The translations under genes and the position numbers were made by a program. Shown here piece after piece: positions 32,371 through 48,100 of a stretch of 64,000 nt of DNA (position 1 is the stretch's first letter; every line of letters begins with the position of its first letter). Under the pieces are notes generated by a model, which saw only the letters and a program-made list of their open reading frames with translations, was not told the DNA's origin and made no database searches. Location of the stretch: positions 682,001 to 746,000 of the forward strand of contig NOWV01000019.1 of NCBI GenBank assembly GCA_003344405.1, written 5' to 3'. This stretch comes from Trichoplax sp. H2 (taxonomy: Eukaryota; Placozoa; Uniplacotomia; Trichoplacea).

Positions 32371-35300
32371 GTCATCACATTAGTCATCCTATAGAATCCT
32401 ATATTAGAATATTAAGTAGAGTTCTGTCAAGTGCATCATGCCATCCAACGTTAATAATATCTCAACAATTATCATCAGTAATTCCGATTCTATAGCATAA
32501 AATAGTATTGATCAACGTCATAAATCAATCCGATTTAGCACGCTGTCATAGCTAGTTAAAATGTTGCGTATACTGACATAATCCAATTGTAAATAATAAT
32601 GCTACAGCAAAGAAGGCGAGGTAACGGATAGGCAAAGACCATGCTTTGCTCCATTGATTTCGATATCCGACCGGCGTTTGCATACATTACTCCTTCTACT
32701 TGGTCTGCTTCATCGTTGCTTATACACTCACTGTTCATGAATGATTGATTCTATCCTTCAATGGTTATGAGTAATATTTCTAGGTCAATGTAGTTATCTA
32801 TAAGAAATAATAATGCGCAGATCTGATTTATATTATATTCAGATAGATTTAGAAAGGATTATTCATCAATAGAAAGTAGCTGAGTGATCCACTAGACGAG
32901 AGATAATAAATTGAGCTAAATAGCTAATAGAATAGTAAGCTATACGGCTTGATCAAAAAGTCATCTGTAGGATAAAGGTGGACAAGTACTCATTATATCA
33001 ATACAGCAACAATTATTAAAAGAATAGTTCTACTTACTATCAAGTTGCGAGCTAGCATTGCTGAATCAGTGACACTAATTAATAATTAATCACTTGTTTT
33101 ATATTATCTTCTTGTGCCACAACAACCTTTGGCTGTGATAGTCATATACGTCAATTTTATTGCGGAGTAGATCAGTATCCATGCTCATTTCATCTGTGTA
33201 AATTGCTGAATCCATTGTAGGAAGATGAAATTTAAATTTCATATTAAATAGATGAACTTATTTGTTTTTAAACTCGAAGCAAAATTTTAAAGTCTCATCC
33301 AATTATGTAGCTTAAAATATCAATCATCAATTAATCATTAAATTACATTAATGCGATTGTACATGTGTCACTCTGTTGGTACATTACTATCGTAATTAGC
33401 TGAAACCATTGTAATGCATGACTGCTATCTAATTCAAATAATGTGAACTAGAATTTAAATTGCCCTTGCTGCTAGTTTCCTACAATAGCAATTTATACCA
33501 AATATGCTCCAGTCTAATACAATAACACTCGTGTTTGGTATTACTTGTCTTGTCTAGCACTTAAATTATGGATTTGTATCATATTAGCTACTATTATTTT
33601 ATACACCTTAGCTATTCCACGGCAAGGTAACATTATAACAATATCTGACTTCTTTAATAGCTTTCGATAATATAATATTTGTAATTACTATTGCTATTAT
33701 ATTAATAAGTAAGTAATATATGTCAATGTTGTATCTATGCAGATATTGCCTTGGATGCATCACTTGATTGATTGAATTAATTTCTTCTTTTCCGCTTGAC
33801 TAATTATATCTAATACCAGTATCAAATGATTGAACAGCAAAAGGATTTGTTTATAAATATAGTTACAGACATATTATACCCATACCTTACAAGCTAATGT
33901 AGACACTTGCACTTTCATCCATTAATTAGAATATTTTAACTGAATAAAAAAGAAAACATAAGATTCCAGAAGAATTAAGTTCCAATAATAATTAATTTTT
34001 TTTATTATTTAATCATCGTCGCGAATTTTATTCTAATCGTAATCCATACATCCAATACTTTCTGTTTAGTAAATAAACTCTGCAATATTAAAGAACCCGT
34101 TAATATACACTAGATAACAAGCTCGTCAAAAGGCCTCAGTAGATGATATGTGTGTCATCTCAAGCGAATAATTCATTCATTTACAGTCAATTATCTCTCA
34201 GTTAGTAATTACATTCCTTCTATAAATAAACATATTTCATAATCATAACAATATTTATTCTTATGGTCTCTTAAATAATTCACTAATGTACTGTATCTGA
34301 CGCACTGAATTTTTTATCGAGTAAACCCATATTTGTTACATCTGCTATTCGTCCTGGACATCGCATGCTTGGTAACTATGACAATAGTAACTATTAGTAG
34401 GTCGATACTATTTAAATGTGGAGCATTTATAAATTTTTACGGATATTAAGATATGATTATAAATGAAATTGTAGCTCTAATATATAAATAGCACTTATAA
34501 CAATACGGTAAAAAATTGTAAACCTGCATGTAAAGGTTCTTGACAAAAGCTATTCACATAGATTCACATCCAAGCAGAGTTTATGAAGGGATTTCGTTAA
34601 CATATATTCTACGACTGAAGATTGTAATTTCGAGAATGAGAATAATTATTATAATTATTGATTAATGCAGCTTCTAAGAAACTAAAATTGGTGTTTTCTT
34701 ATCTGCCACTATAGTATGATTATCCTTGTTTTAGCAGACTACTTTTAAAGTAGGAGAAAGTAGCGAGTAGTTCCAGGTCATAGCTACGTTAAATAATTCG
34801 ATACTTATACTATTATTAACAGTCTGTGCAATTACGCCGACAAAAGATTGCCAGTCTGTAAACGTATATAAATGTCACAATCCAGCTTCGTGACAAGGAT
34901 AACGTAAAACAAATCTCTAAATTACTATAGTCTTCCGGAATTCAGTATCCCTTAACTACCTCACAAGAATTTAGACGCCTTTGATTCTACGTTAAAACAA
35001 CTATACAATTGAGAACTACTTTATTCAACTATCTGACGGGCTTATATACCCTTCTACAGTAGCTAACATTCACAATTCATCTTATAAAAATACTTAGGTG
35101 AGATAACTAGTTTTTCACAGTCGGACTACAATATGTCCATTCACAGAATCATTTCAGTGCACATTACAGTACAGCATTAAATTTACTATAACACATTTAT
35201 AATTAGAGTAATTCCTATAGTAAGTAACTAGTTGTAATATAATATCACTATATTATATTAACCAAATTTAGATAGATATTTCTTCACGGTAGTTCGTACC

Positions 35301-36117
35301 GTGACAATAAAACATAGTTGGTTTATAAAATTCACACGTCAAATTGTAAACTCCCTAACTTTTGCAAAATTACGAGTCCGCTAATAAAGTATCTAGATAG
35401 TTTAACACATAAGGAGTCTAATGATTACAGATACCGGTATTTTACTGTAGCCTAGATAACTAGAAATTACGGTAAAATATCTGATATTTTTATAGCTTAG
35501 AGGAAGGAATTTAATGGTTAAACTATTTTTGATTTTAAATGATATCCAAAAATTAACAATTTATTTCAATCTTCAAAATATTATTATTACCAACGCCGGT
35601 TTAAAATTTTATTGAAATGCAACAATTGAAAGCTACTCAAAATAATTGACATATTTACATCTCTAATAATATTCATTACCTAAATTATAAGAGAAAGAAA
35701 TAATTTGAATCTATCACTATGGAATATTCTACTTTAAACTCATTGTTCGATAATTTTTACCAGTATTCAAAATTCTAAAACATCACGCAAGAATAGCATT
35801 GTCAATAATTTAAATTTTATAAAATAAAATTAATAAATTACGTAACTGATTAAAAAACTATTGTAATCTAAAAGTGGTAATCTAATTATTTCGGTTTAAG
35901 TATATGTATATAAACTATTGCAGAACGATAATTATACTCATAAACGGCCTATTCTTCATCCTGGTTATATCTAAAAGAATCAATCCTAGAACATGACTCT
36001 TTCATAAAGACGCAATACGTGTAGGACGCTCCCTGTATCAATAAAATTGAAGCAATTGGAAAAATAAACCCTTAATAAAGTCTTCCTAATCTAAACCAAA
36101 ATACCATTATCACAAGA
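32371..36117. other. AT-rich spacer upstream of the LRR-GPCR
   Basis: No gene or tandem array is seen, apart from one copy of a dispersed repeat at 34873-35162. The promoter and 5' UTR of the receptor gene are expected at the right end. Confidence 0.5.
34873..35162 (+). repeat. Dispersed ~290-bp repeat, copy A
   Basis: Diverged copies lie at 45576-45868 and 51668-51911, all in the same orientation. Shared blocks: 'ccagcttcgtgacaag', 'acaagaatttagacgcctt' plus 'ttctacgtt', 'ctgacgggcttatataccc' followed by 'agtagctaacatt', and 'cacagtcggactacaatatg' (the last two not in the third copy). The TATATA-containing middle hints at a solo LTR or a non-autonomous element, but no termini or target-site duplication were established. 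Confidence 0.65.
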
Positions 36118-39100
36118 ATGGGAGAGCAAAATTTAAAAGAAGTTTCATTTTTTATCAGGATTGGATTACTTACTTTTGCTATAGGTCAGGTTGAAATATA
36201 AAATATTTTAATATATTGCAAATGAATTAAGCGATTTATTATTGAACCTATTTCAATATTGGTGTTGATTCAAAAGCTGCGCATCCTACTATCAGTAGCA
36301 CCAACTATCGATAAAATATGGAAGACTAATTCTGAAATGTCGTATATGCCTCGTGTTTTTATTCAGAACTAATTTTTCTAGCCATGGTATGTCATTCATG
36401 GCAGCTTAAAACAATTCACGAAATTTGTGATTGCAAATTAGATTCCATGAATATTGACGACGAATTAGGTTGTGGTAAGTAGAAGATGAATACTTACGTT
36501 TTATGCAAGTACATAGTGATTGGTAACAATTAATTATTCGATGCCGCTAGTATTTATCTAAGTAAATGTGAAATATTTAGAAGTGAAGCATAGGAATTCT
36601 AATGATTAGACCTTTTTACTTTCATCGCAACTAGTCGAAAATATTATGCGTAAAAATTTGGCGGATAAATTAAAGTATGCTGGATAACTATATACAAGTA
36701 TAAAGTTAATGTATAATCCAGAATTAGTTTATTTTAAGCGGTACGATATTTCAATTACTAACAGTTAAGCTGACTAGAGCAGTTTCTAACCTCTTTGACA
36801 CAGCTTTGGGGTGTATGATAATCACTAATGAGTGCGACAGCGTCTATGTTTTGAGTGAGCTTCAATCATATCACAATCTCACTATCACATATTTGTCAAT
36901 CTAAACTTATTTACGACCACAACACAACTACGCTTACTCTCAATTTCTAGATAAGTAATTATCAGAAGCTGACAGCATTTATTCTTTAAAAAGTAGTAAC
37001 AAATTTAAGTAGCTTTTAGCACAAAGCAGTGTATAGCATAAATTTTTCATCTATATATACTATTTCCATGTATATAAGCTATAAAATAAGAAAGGCTAAA
37101 TGCTGTAGCATACATGTATGATTAGGCAATGTTTCGATTCAGTACAGTCCAGCTCAAAATTAAGGCTATATGATTGTGCAAGAATGGTTTAATTGCAAAA
37201 TTGAGCAACTATATGTTTTAGGGTACCATTCACAGCAAATATTTTGGCCAAATACAGATTTAGCAAGTCAGATCGAATTAGACCGAAAGTAAATGGCCCT
37301 TTTAGGATACAAAAGATATGCCAATCTATCTGCTTAAATACAGTTTTATAAAACAATCGTTACTGTAAATTTTATACACTTTATCATACCTGTAAGAAAT
37401 AGCTTAAATCATCTCAAAATGCCCATGATAGCTTTCACTCTACATTCTAAACAAATATTCTATTTTCATTAAAGTGTTAGATATTCAAATTGTTGTTAGA
37501 TTGAATGATTGCCATAGTATCCTTAGATGTAGAAGCTAGACAAAGAATATTTTCTGAAATTATCCGTGCTTTCCGCTAAAGATTAGCAATATCTTGATTA
37601 TATAATATAATTATTAATTAAAGAAGAAAAATTAAATTGCAGAATAATTTCTTCATATTGTATAGTTGAAGATTTCTGACTATAACAGGCAATCGTTAAT
37701 GATTAAGTTAAGCGTAGCAGCAGTAACATAGTCTTCATAAGATTACTTATCTAGGGGCGTATTGATAATAATTTATCAATGATGCATTACGCATACATGT
37801 TTTGAATAGATAGGTGCATAGTTTTATAATATCATATTAATACTGTAGCGATAACTGATATTATTGCTATTGTACTATCAATTGGCGGACTTTTTAATAA
37901 TATTTGGGTTCATTGTTAGCTAAGAAAGATATGTCTTGTTAATGTTCCTCCTGACAAAATGTAATCGTTAGTATTTAAAACCGTACCATAGGTAGATGTT
38001 GGGAGAACAAGCCTGACAGTACACTCGTAGGGTTTAATCTTTCTGATTTAGCTTACATCTCTTGCATAACAAATTTGGATTTGTAACTGCAATCTTAATA
38101 TTCTTTTTAGTGCCTTTCAAGTTATCCAATTTAACACGGTACAAAAACGTTCATCTTTGCCATGATTATGAAACTTGTCTTTCTTGGGCAGAAAAACCTG
38201 TGAGATGTACGTACTCTAGGATTTAAAATTTTATTTACTAATAATAAAGCGCTTTTTCATTTCTATAATGTGTAATAACTTACGGTATTAAAGATATATT
38301 AAGTTTATATTTATCAAATTTAGTATGCAAATTCCAGTCTTGTCATTTATGGAAAGATCAAGGCTTTGCTGAACTGGTTAATGGAAGCAAATTAATTTGC
38401 TGTGAGTTCTAATCCATTTTATCGCCATAATTTTGTTTAATTTTTATGGTTTACACTACGCTTACATACATGCCTTTTCTTTCAATAAATTAAATATAAT
38501 ATAAAAATTTAATTAGCTACAATAAAACTTATTGCGATAAAGGGATGATGATAAATGATACCCTGTAACAGATACCAGACTATATTCATATATTGATTGA
38601 AATTGTATTGAATTTCCATAGTATCAGTATTAAAATTTACATTTATAATCTTTAGAATTTGTTTACTTAGCCAACTACCCTAAATGCCCTGGCAGTGGTA
38701 AATGATTTATTATATCATAGTAAATTAATCCATTAATGAGATACAATATTAAAGCGGTACCTACGATCATAACTAATAATTCAATACTATCTTTCGTAGT
38801 AAACCAACTATCGTATCAGTATACCCTATCTTTATTACTACAATGAGTTATTTCCTTATATTCGCATCTAAATGTTCATGAGACTGATAAAGTTGTAGCA
38901 TTCATGGCTTTATCAAGTAAAAATAAGATAGAATAAATAATAAGACGGGAGGATGATTTGCATTAGCAATAGGTAAATTGTTATATATTGATGTACCAGA
39001 TTATGACTACTGTAACTTATCAAAATTAAGTTAATAAACAAGTTTAATATTAGATAGCTTACTTTATTGTCTAGATTCAATTCTGACTTTAAATATGTTT

Positions 39101-42100
39101 TTGGGTAATATATTTGTACTAAATCAGTTACCGTTGAGCCCTTAACTGGATGTAAATATTCCAATACAAGCATGATATGTACGAATAACCGGATGAATCA
39201 GTTACTAAGAAGATTACTATTGCCATTCTCAATCATGTGAGTAAAAAAGAATTGAATATGCGATTAACTTGGATATAATATGCTGCGTTTTTTATGTTTT
39301 ATTATTTTAATAGTAAACTGCAAATACTCGTATGCTCTAACTGGTTTATATTCTACCAATATGTTTGCCAAAAAATTAGAATAAATAGCATATCAATCTT
39401 TCCATATGTTTGATTTAACGGTTACAATTATTGCCTTCTTGTAATAGATTTCATAGATATCGTAATGATGATGAATACAGTTATTTCTAAGAATGCTATC
39501 AGCTGACTTTAGAACTAGTTACAGCTATCAGATTATTTTAGAGTCTGTAGTAGTGCATTTTTGCTGCCTTTTTAAAAACAAAGTAATTATTTAGGACTTT
39601 GCAATACTGTAGTACCCAAATTTTGAAATCTCTATATTTTATGTCCTTAGCAACTTGGAAGGGAACGATTTTACAGATTTCCCAATTGACCCCACTACCT
39701 TTCAGCCATGGATTTATAATCTGTAAGTTAAAGTGAAATATTTCTCAAAGTTGAAAGTTTTCGTATGTTGAAATAAATTGAAACTTTTAAATTTACTCAT
39801 TTATTCAAATCTATCTTTACTTTCTAAGTAATCTTGCAAGAAACAAAATGAAAATAATTTCTGCAGCTGATCTCCAAAATTTGCCTAATTTACGTTCTTT
39901 GTAAGTAAATGAATAGTGTAATAGAGCGAATGATTATTTTGATCTATAAATATACTATTTCTAGTACTCTAATCATTAAAATTATTGTTTTCTTTCTAGA
40001 AATCTAAGCGATAATTATATAATGCAGCTTAAGTCTGAAACGTTCCAATACAATGAACTCTTGCAAGCCTTGTAAGTATGCTTCTATAAATTAGCTTTAA
40101 AATAATGCAGCGAATGCTTAATAGTGCAATTCATAACTAGCTACAATTAATGTGAGAGTAGTTTGAAAAATAACTTAATGTATGTATGAAAGATGCTTGC
40201 GCGAATAAATTCTTTCTTTTCATACACAAACAGAATGGTATAGTTTATTATCCAATTCATTAAGAGATATGTAAATTTAACTGTAATATAATAAATTAGA
40301 GAAAATTCATTTACTTGTTCAATGGTGCCACGTTGATAAAGGTTTATGTCGAGAAACAAATTATTGGGCGTGGAAAAAGATGGTTTTAAAGGACTTTCTC
40401 GCTTAAAAACTCTGTTTGTAAAAGAAGTGTATTTAATAGATTATATAAGTGTCATCATTTGTTATTGTTTGTAAAGAATATGAAAGTAAATATCATTTTT
40501 TTATATAGGCATCTAAATGGCAACCCAATGTATGAAATTCAGAATGGAACATTCACCTCATTGCAGAATTTACGTGTTTTGTTAGTTTCATTACCAATAG
40601 TACAGTTTTTATTTACGATGTTCATGAGTTTCTGAAGTTTAAGTAAAGTATGGTAAAATATTTATCAGAATCCATCTTCCTTATTAGACTTTTGTTTTTA
40701 AGACAAAAATGTGATAAATTAATTTACCATTTGCGGTATTTACTTAATGCAGTCAACCTTAAATATCCTTGAGTTGAAAACCGAGCCTTCATTAAGTAGC
40801 GAATGCAAATGACGTATGAATAAGTAAACTTATGATTATACAGCATATTAGTTTATTTAAATTGTTGACTTGTTTATTAGAAATGAAAATAATTGCAATA
40901 TATAAAGTAGTATCATCAAATTTTAGGAAGATTTAACAAACTAAAATAGGAACATAATTTGCTCTATGGTCTATGATACAAGAAACAGTCTTGCAATAAA
41001 ATTATCCATCTGAATCCTATTTCTCTTTAATATCACGGTTATGTTATGTATGCTAATTTCACTCTTAGACATTATATGCAATTTTAATAGGTTATTACAG
41101 AAGTCGTTGATTCGAGCTATTACTAAGGAGCACTTTCATCAGTTGATCAACTTGAGGACTCTGTATGTATCTAAATATAAATCCACTTTTTTTGTAATCT
41201 TAGTAAATCAGGCTTTATTTAGGATTATGCTAATATAAGTAGTGAGCAATAAATTAATGCTATTTTGACTTCCCTACATTTATTTAATCAAAGTTGTGTA
41301 AGCATTATCGATGCTTATAAACATTATTAAAAACTTTTGTAACATATGAGTACTATTTATACTGGAAAATTGGACAGTTTACTGTAATGTAACTCTATTT
41401 ATTTTTCCTAACTTAAATCTAATAATGCAATTAAATTCTTTATGACCTATTTTTTAACGAGCTAGAGATCTTTCTCTGTCAAACATTATGAGCATTGAAC
41501 ATGGTTCCTTCCAGTCACTAAAAAAATTGAATTATTTGTATGTTATTGATATCATAAGATCTCGAAAATTACTGTATGAAAACGTATTATTAATATACAA
41601 ACAAAGTTTTGACTAAACGAAAAATATTTATTAGCCTGAAGTGTTATTAATTCTTAATTGCAGGTATTTACAAACTAATAACATTCGCCAAATTTCTAAT
41701 GGAACATTTAACGGACTAGAGAATCTTTTTTTCCTGTAAGTTAATACACAATAGAATTAATCCTCAGACAGTAAATATGCAAATGTGGCAAGAATAAGCT
41801 CCATCTTAAAGCCGTTTTAATAAGTGGTATCGGATTTAACATAGTCTGCAATTGCTTTAATAAAAAAAATATATGATTCAAATGGGAGGAAAATCTTCAT
41901 CATTTCATATCTAAATTTTATCTAGGAGTTCCCACAGTAGCTGTAAGCACGAATTAGATGATCCCTTTTTGTTATAGAACATGAATTTTGTCTAGTTTAT
42001 GAAAATATATACCTGTAGCCTAAGTAATAACGGTTGGCCCTTCTAGATTAGTTGATTTTTGAATGCAATTTGGGCTTCATGGATTACCGTACTATAAATG

Positions 42101-45100
42101 AGACATATAATTACGATAGCCTCATAGCAGTAGGAAATCATGACCGTTCCAGTCTTACTTCAGCTAAATGTTGAGGAAGATGCATCCAGCAGTAGAATCA
42201 TAGTTTTTTTATTTTCGACGTACATATCTAAGCTTTTAATAGCTACTGAAGTTGCCTTGATGTAAATTTTATTCATCTTTTTTATTTTCGATTTAGTGAT
42301 CTTACAAATAATCCAATTTTTATCTTGCCATCGGGATTGCTTTCATCCAAACCCAAACTTAGCAATGTGTAAGTAGCATATCTTCGTATAGAATAATCAA
42401 TGTTTCTTTATGTGCGCGTGATAAAGTGATCTTCAAATAATAAATCAAGAACCAAAGTTTCTTATAAACTTCACTTTACTACATAAGTTAGGTTCATCAA
42501 CCTTCTACAATATACTGCAGTAATACTAAGTTGAAATTGTAAATTATAATTTTAGCCGGTTTTCTACATTGGGTCATGGAGGAGCTAAAATTGGGGCTTT
42601 CCGAAATTTAACAAGCCTGAAAACAATGTATGACATACGTGCATATGTTTTATATGATATTTAAAATAATCAAGATTCTTTACTTTAAATATAGTAATCA
42701 ATAACTTCAATTAATGCTATGACAACATAACTACTTCAATACTTCTGCATATCGCAAAGTAAAATATGGGGAAAATGTTTCAGCCACTAAAATCATTAAG
42801 TACGACACATTAATTTTTTACTTAGATTTATCTTTGGTGGCTTCATTAACCGCATCAAATATGGAATCTTTGCTAATTTACCTTCAATCACACATTTGTA
42901 ATGACTCCAGCGTTAAATTATTGCTCATACTTGAGTATAATATTTACTAAATCAAAATAATAATAAATATCGTCTCTTTAATTCCTAAAGTTTTATGATA
43001 AACACCTGGACATCGGAAATTGAAGATGGAGCTTTTCGAAATTTGTCAACCCTTTCATATCTGTATGAACTCTAAATCTGGTTTTACTAAACTAGCCTCT
43101 ATAATTATGTATACGCTTGTGATTTTTGTATCAGAAGTCGATTTTTAGCCAGCTTTTTATAGCATTGTAACATTAAAAACGTCGTACGCCCATAGTCCTG
43201 TCTTAAATATTAGTGCAAAAGCAATGAACCTACTTATAACTTTAGTTCAAGTTTTGAAATAACTTAAATCTTGATTGTGCATCGAATATGCAATTATACA
43301 CGTATTGTAACTCAACGGCAGATTTTATGATACAATATGCGGTACACAAATTTAGGATTATATAAAATTAGGTGAAAATGCCTTTTCTTATTTAATTATT
43401 CCGATTTTATACCGCTAGAGACTTATCTGTGAACGAAATCTCCGTCCTAACCAACAAATCCTTTCTGGGTTTACCGTCTTTGCGATTTTTGTACGTTGCT
43501 ATATCGCTTATTTGATGACGGATTTTAGTAATTTTCGATTTATAACATTTTTTTACGTGTACCAATATCTTTTTATAGCTAGCTTAGAGACTTTTTCGAT
43601 AATAATTATTATAGAAAATGAAAGTATCCCCAAGCTGGTTCACGACTAGAAATGATCATCATGATCTTATTTTAATATTCTTTAGTATAATCTAATAAAT
43701 ATTATTCAATGAACTATGTTAATGAAAATGAGCATATTTAGCATATAATTTAATGAATTCAGAAATGTAAGAATATGTTCATAATCATGAAGGCGAGTCC
43801 ATGCAAAGAAGCAAGCATTGCTCTCTATAGATGCACGAATCTTATAGTTGCAGTCCTAGTCCAAATTATTCAAATATCAAGTAGCAACAGATTAAATGTA
43901 TTCAAAAGTATAAAATGATCAGCTTATAATATTCTACAGGTTTAATTATAGCCTAATACAAATCAGAAATTGATAAATCATAATTCACTACAAAAGTAAT
44001 AATTAGGCCAATACTGTGCTGTGAGAATGTAACTATAGCATTCTTAATACATGCAAATGCTTATGATTAACTAACATGTTCATACTATGTATAATGTAGG
44101 ATTCAGATATTGTGCATCTGGTATATATATATCATGAAATTACCATCGCACGACATCACTGCCATATAATTTTTTATATTTTAGGGGACTAACGCTAAAT
44201 AGAATAAACCATATTTCTAGCGGAACTTTTCGTCATAATCCATACCTTCGATACATGTATGAATAGTGCATTTACTAGAATAGTAACATTAAAGTAAATT
44301 TCCTATCATTTTATGCCTTTGTATACCTTTAATACGCTAATTTATTATCACTACTATCTTAGTAAATGATAAAGTTGAATTTAATGATATTATTGTCTTG
44401 TTGTTGTGGACTAGACGATTGAACTTCAATCGACTGACCTTTATAAGTTCAGCGTTATGCGATGGACCGTATAATATGTACCACTTGTAAGTTTACAAAT
44501 TTTTGTAATGATTTAGTTGAAAAGAAGTAAAGCTAGCTCTCAGTACTGCAAGTAACACAAGATTGCAATAAATAGTGTAGCAATTCGTGACTTATTTCAG
44601 TAAGGTAAATAGAATTCACTGAACATCTGCTGTATGTTAAAATTTCAAATAGAGATTTATCAAATAACAACTTGGAGGAGTTTGGTATTGAAGCACTACT
44701 AAACTGCGCTCATAGCTTGGAAATTCTGTAAGTTCAATAGATTTTATTCTAATGCTTATGAAAACAATTAAAAATAATCCATAGTTTTGAATTATAAATC
44801 AACATAATGTCTGAGATATTATAGTGACTTTTAAAATCTAGAAGTAAAAAGAACAAATAAGTATGTAATAAAGCCGACTTCATAAGCCTTTACATTTATG
44901 TTTACTATGTATAAATTAATAATCAAATAAATTGATACGTATAGTATAAGTAATTTAAGTGAGTTAAACACCAGAGTCAAGATCTTGTCATTTGAAATTA
45001 ATTCAAACGGAAACGCTTAATAACGAGGCCAATACTAGCTGGCAAACTCTTAGATGGTGATTTACTACTTAATCAACATCAAATAGAATGTTACTTCTTA

Positions 45101-48100
45101 ATGCAAACTGAATTTCCTATAAATCATTATGGTAACTGTCCAAAATTACTATCGATTGCAGATACTAATCAAGTTTATGTCATTTTAAAAATAACTGGTG
45201 CAAATGGGAATTATAGAGCATTGTCGCGTAATAAAATCAGTGTCTTCAATCAAACCTATCTGCCCAAATTCAGGAAATTAAAGATTCTGTTAGTATAATT
45301 ATTAATTCTCAGAACGTGATTCTGCACAACTTAATATAGTAAGAAATGTAATTCGGTTTAAAGTCGGTATTATTGTATTCTTATGTAGAAATATGCGAAG
45401 AACTCATATCGCAAGAATATTGCCAGCAAATAAGCCCATGATGGCAATACAACAAGTGTACGTATTTATTTGAATTGTAATGTATAATATGATAAGAACA
45501 GGCTTCTAAACTAATTTACAATCGATTACGGCAATTAATTACTTTTTTCCCCTCAAAAAGCAGAAATTAGTATCAGTTACAAACCAGCTTTGTGACAAGA
45601 TTTACATAAAGAGAATTTTCGAAATTTCTAAAATTTACGGGACTCAGTCTTCCTTAAATAATTACAAGAACTTAGACCCCTTCCTTCTATGTTGCAATAC
45701 CAAAGAATTGACTCAATTCAATAATCTGCTGACCTTATATGCCTTTCAGCAGAAGCTAACATTAATGCATCATCTTACAATAATAATTATCAATATGGGT
45801 ACCAACTGAGTGATTTTACACAGTCGGATTACAGTACAGTATATCCATTCATAGTCATTTCAGCACTCCTACAATCTACTATTAGTAAAAATTTCATTAG
45901 TAAGAGCTCGTATTGTATTCTATTCCTATATAAGACTTTTATTACAATAAAACATATAATTTAGTGTTACATATTTTAACTTCAGTGGTTCATACTGTGA
46001 GTAACTTATTGTAATCACCATATGCAAATGTTAAATTCGCTAAATTTAGCCATTTAACTCTTCATGGTACGAACGTGTAAGAATCCCTTTTTAGCTTGAG
46101 ATTCATATTCCGACGTAATTTATAATACTGGAGTTATATTCCTGCATGATTATACCTGATTTAGCGTGTTTATTCGCTGATTAATAAGTGAATAAACCAA
46201 AGCTGCTCAATAGTAGTATTAGAACATACAGTATATGATAGCGTTTTAGTTTAAAGTCAGCGAATAATTTGCTATGATTAACCAAAGCAGTTCCGAACAC
46301 TTACAGATCTTTAAATAAGATATTTTATCGAATTATTGTTTTCAAATATAGATTTTACTCACTAGATTATTTGCTATCTTACTAAAGTTGTCCCAGTGTC
46401 TAACTGTAAACAATTTCGAAGTTAATCGAAAATACAATTTCAGATACCTTGGTGTCAACTATTTGGTCAATCTTACAATTAACTCACTTTCAGTATTCGC
46501 AAACGCAAGTCGCATGTAAGCATAGTCTTTAAAGCAGTAGAATTATCTCCCCATTGTATAAGGCAATAAATAATCTCAACAATTTCACGACGTTTATATG
46601 CACTTACTAAAGCTATTACACCATTTGATTCAATTGTTACTGGTTTCTAAGTACTCCTAAAGCATGTCTTTATTCTCTTAATTTAAATGGCTCACTTTCC
46701 AATAGCTCATTATATATGGCCAATATTAATGATAACAGTGCAGCAGCTTTAACAAAACTAAAGAAAATCCAGGATCTGTAAGAATTAAAGAATTAAATTA
46801 ATAATCAATATATTTAATGAAGAATTGTTGTTCCTAAATCTTAACCACCAGATCCCACAGCTACAGCAATAAATAAATAGCATTCCTTCTTAGTTAGAAT
46901 ATTGATCACAAATAATTTATAGACGATTGGATTTTAATCACATATCTAAGGACTTCAACTTTAGCGCTAATCAAAATTTATTAAAGCTGTAAGCATATAT
47001 TTATCTAGTATGATTCAAAATTAAATTGAAATATTTGTACCAAGTATATCTATCGATATTTTAATATCGAAATGATCTGTTTATATTTTTAGCAATCTAA
47101 GTCATCAAAATTTAGAGAGCTTAAGTGATGAAAAATTTAAGGGTCTCGTTAAATTAAGAACACTGTAAGTGCAGCAATTGAACCAAATCTCATTATTTGT
47201 ATAACTATTTACAAGATCTGCGAAAAATTTTCTTATATAATTTGATTATTATTCTGGCTTTACGACGTATTATTCATCCAACTCTAGAGATGTTACATCA
47301 AACTATGTCAGCTTTATCAGTAAATCTATTTTTACAAACTTTCCTTCCTTAGTCGAAGTGTAAGCAATTTTGAATTTTAAGTAATCGTTTATAATTCGTT
47401 GTTGCTATAATTAGTCAATAAATTAAAAGTATTTCTTCCATTTTCCTATAAATTAAGGATATTTGACTACAACATTATATCAAAGATTGAGTCCGGAAGC
47501 TTCAGTAATCTGACCAGACTCTACAAAATGTGAGCTTATTCTGCATTTATAATATTTTAGTAATGTGGAAAAGATGAAAACGAATAATAAAACCATATCG
47601 GGAAGTTAGAATTTCTTCATTTAATGCACTAATACATCTTCTAAGATAAAATATTCTTACTACAGATCATTAGTTGCAAATAGATTGAGAGCTATTTATC
47701 GAGATACCTTCCAAGGCAACAATTCCTGCAGAATTTTGTAAGTATTCTCAAAATACGCGATAATTAAAGATGATGCCACCTTCTACTATTCTCACAAATA
47801 TAGTTTAATAATACTGTGTTCTAATAAAATACATATATAAACTTTTGATAGTAATTATCCTATTTGCAGATGTTATATTAGAAGAATTTTACTGTCAAGT
47901 GCAATAAATATATTAATGCCGGCACTTTTAGCAAACATATTATATTTACGATGAACGTATATATAAATCATCTATGAAACAGGCATTTGGCTAGTAACAC
48001 CATCGCAGAAATTCACGAAGATTCCTTTAGTGAAATGAGTTATTTGGAAGAATTGTAAACTTACTAAAATTTAGCAGTTTTCAGAAGACTAAGTTGCAAT

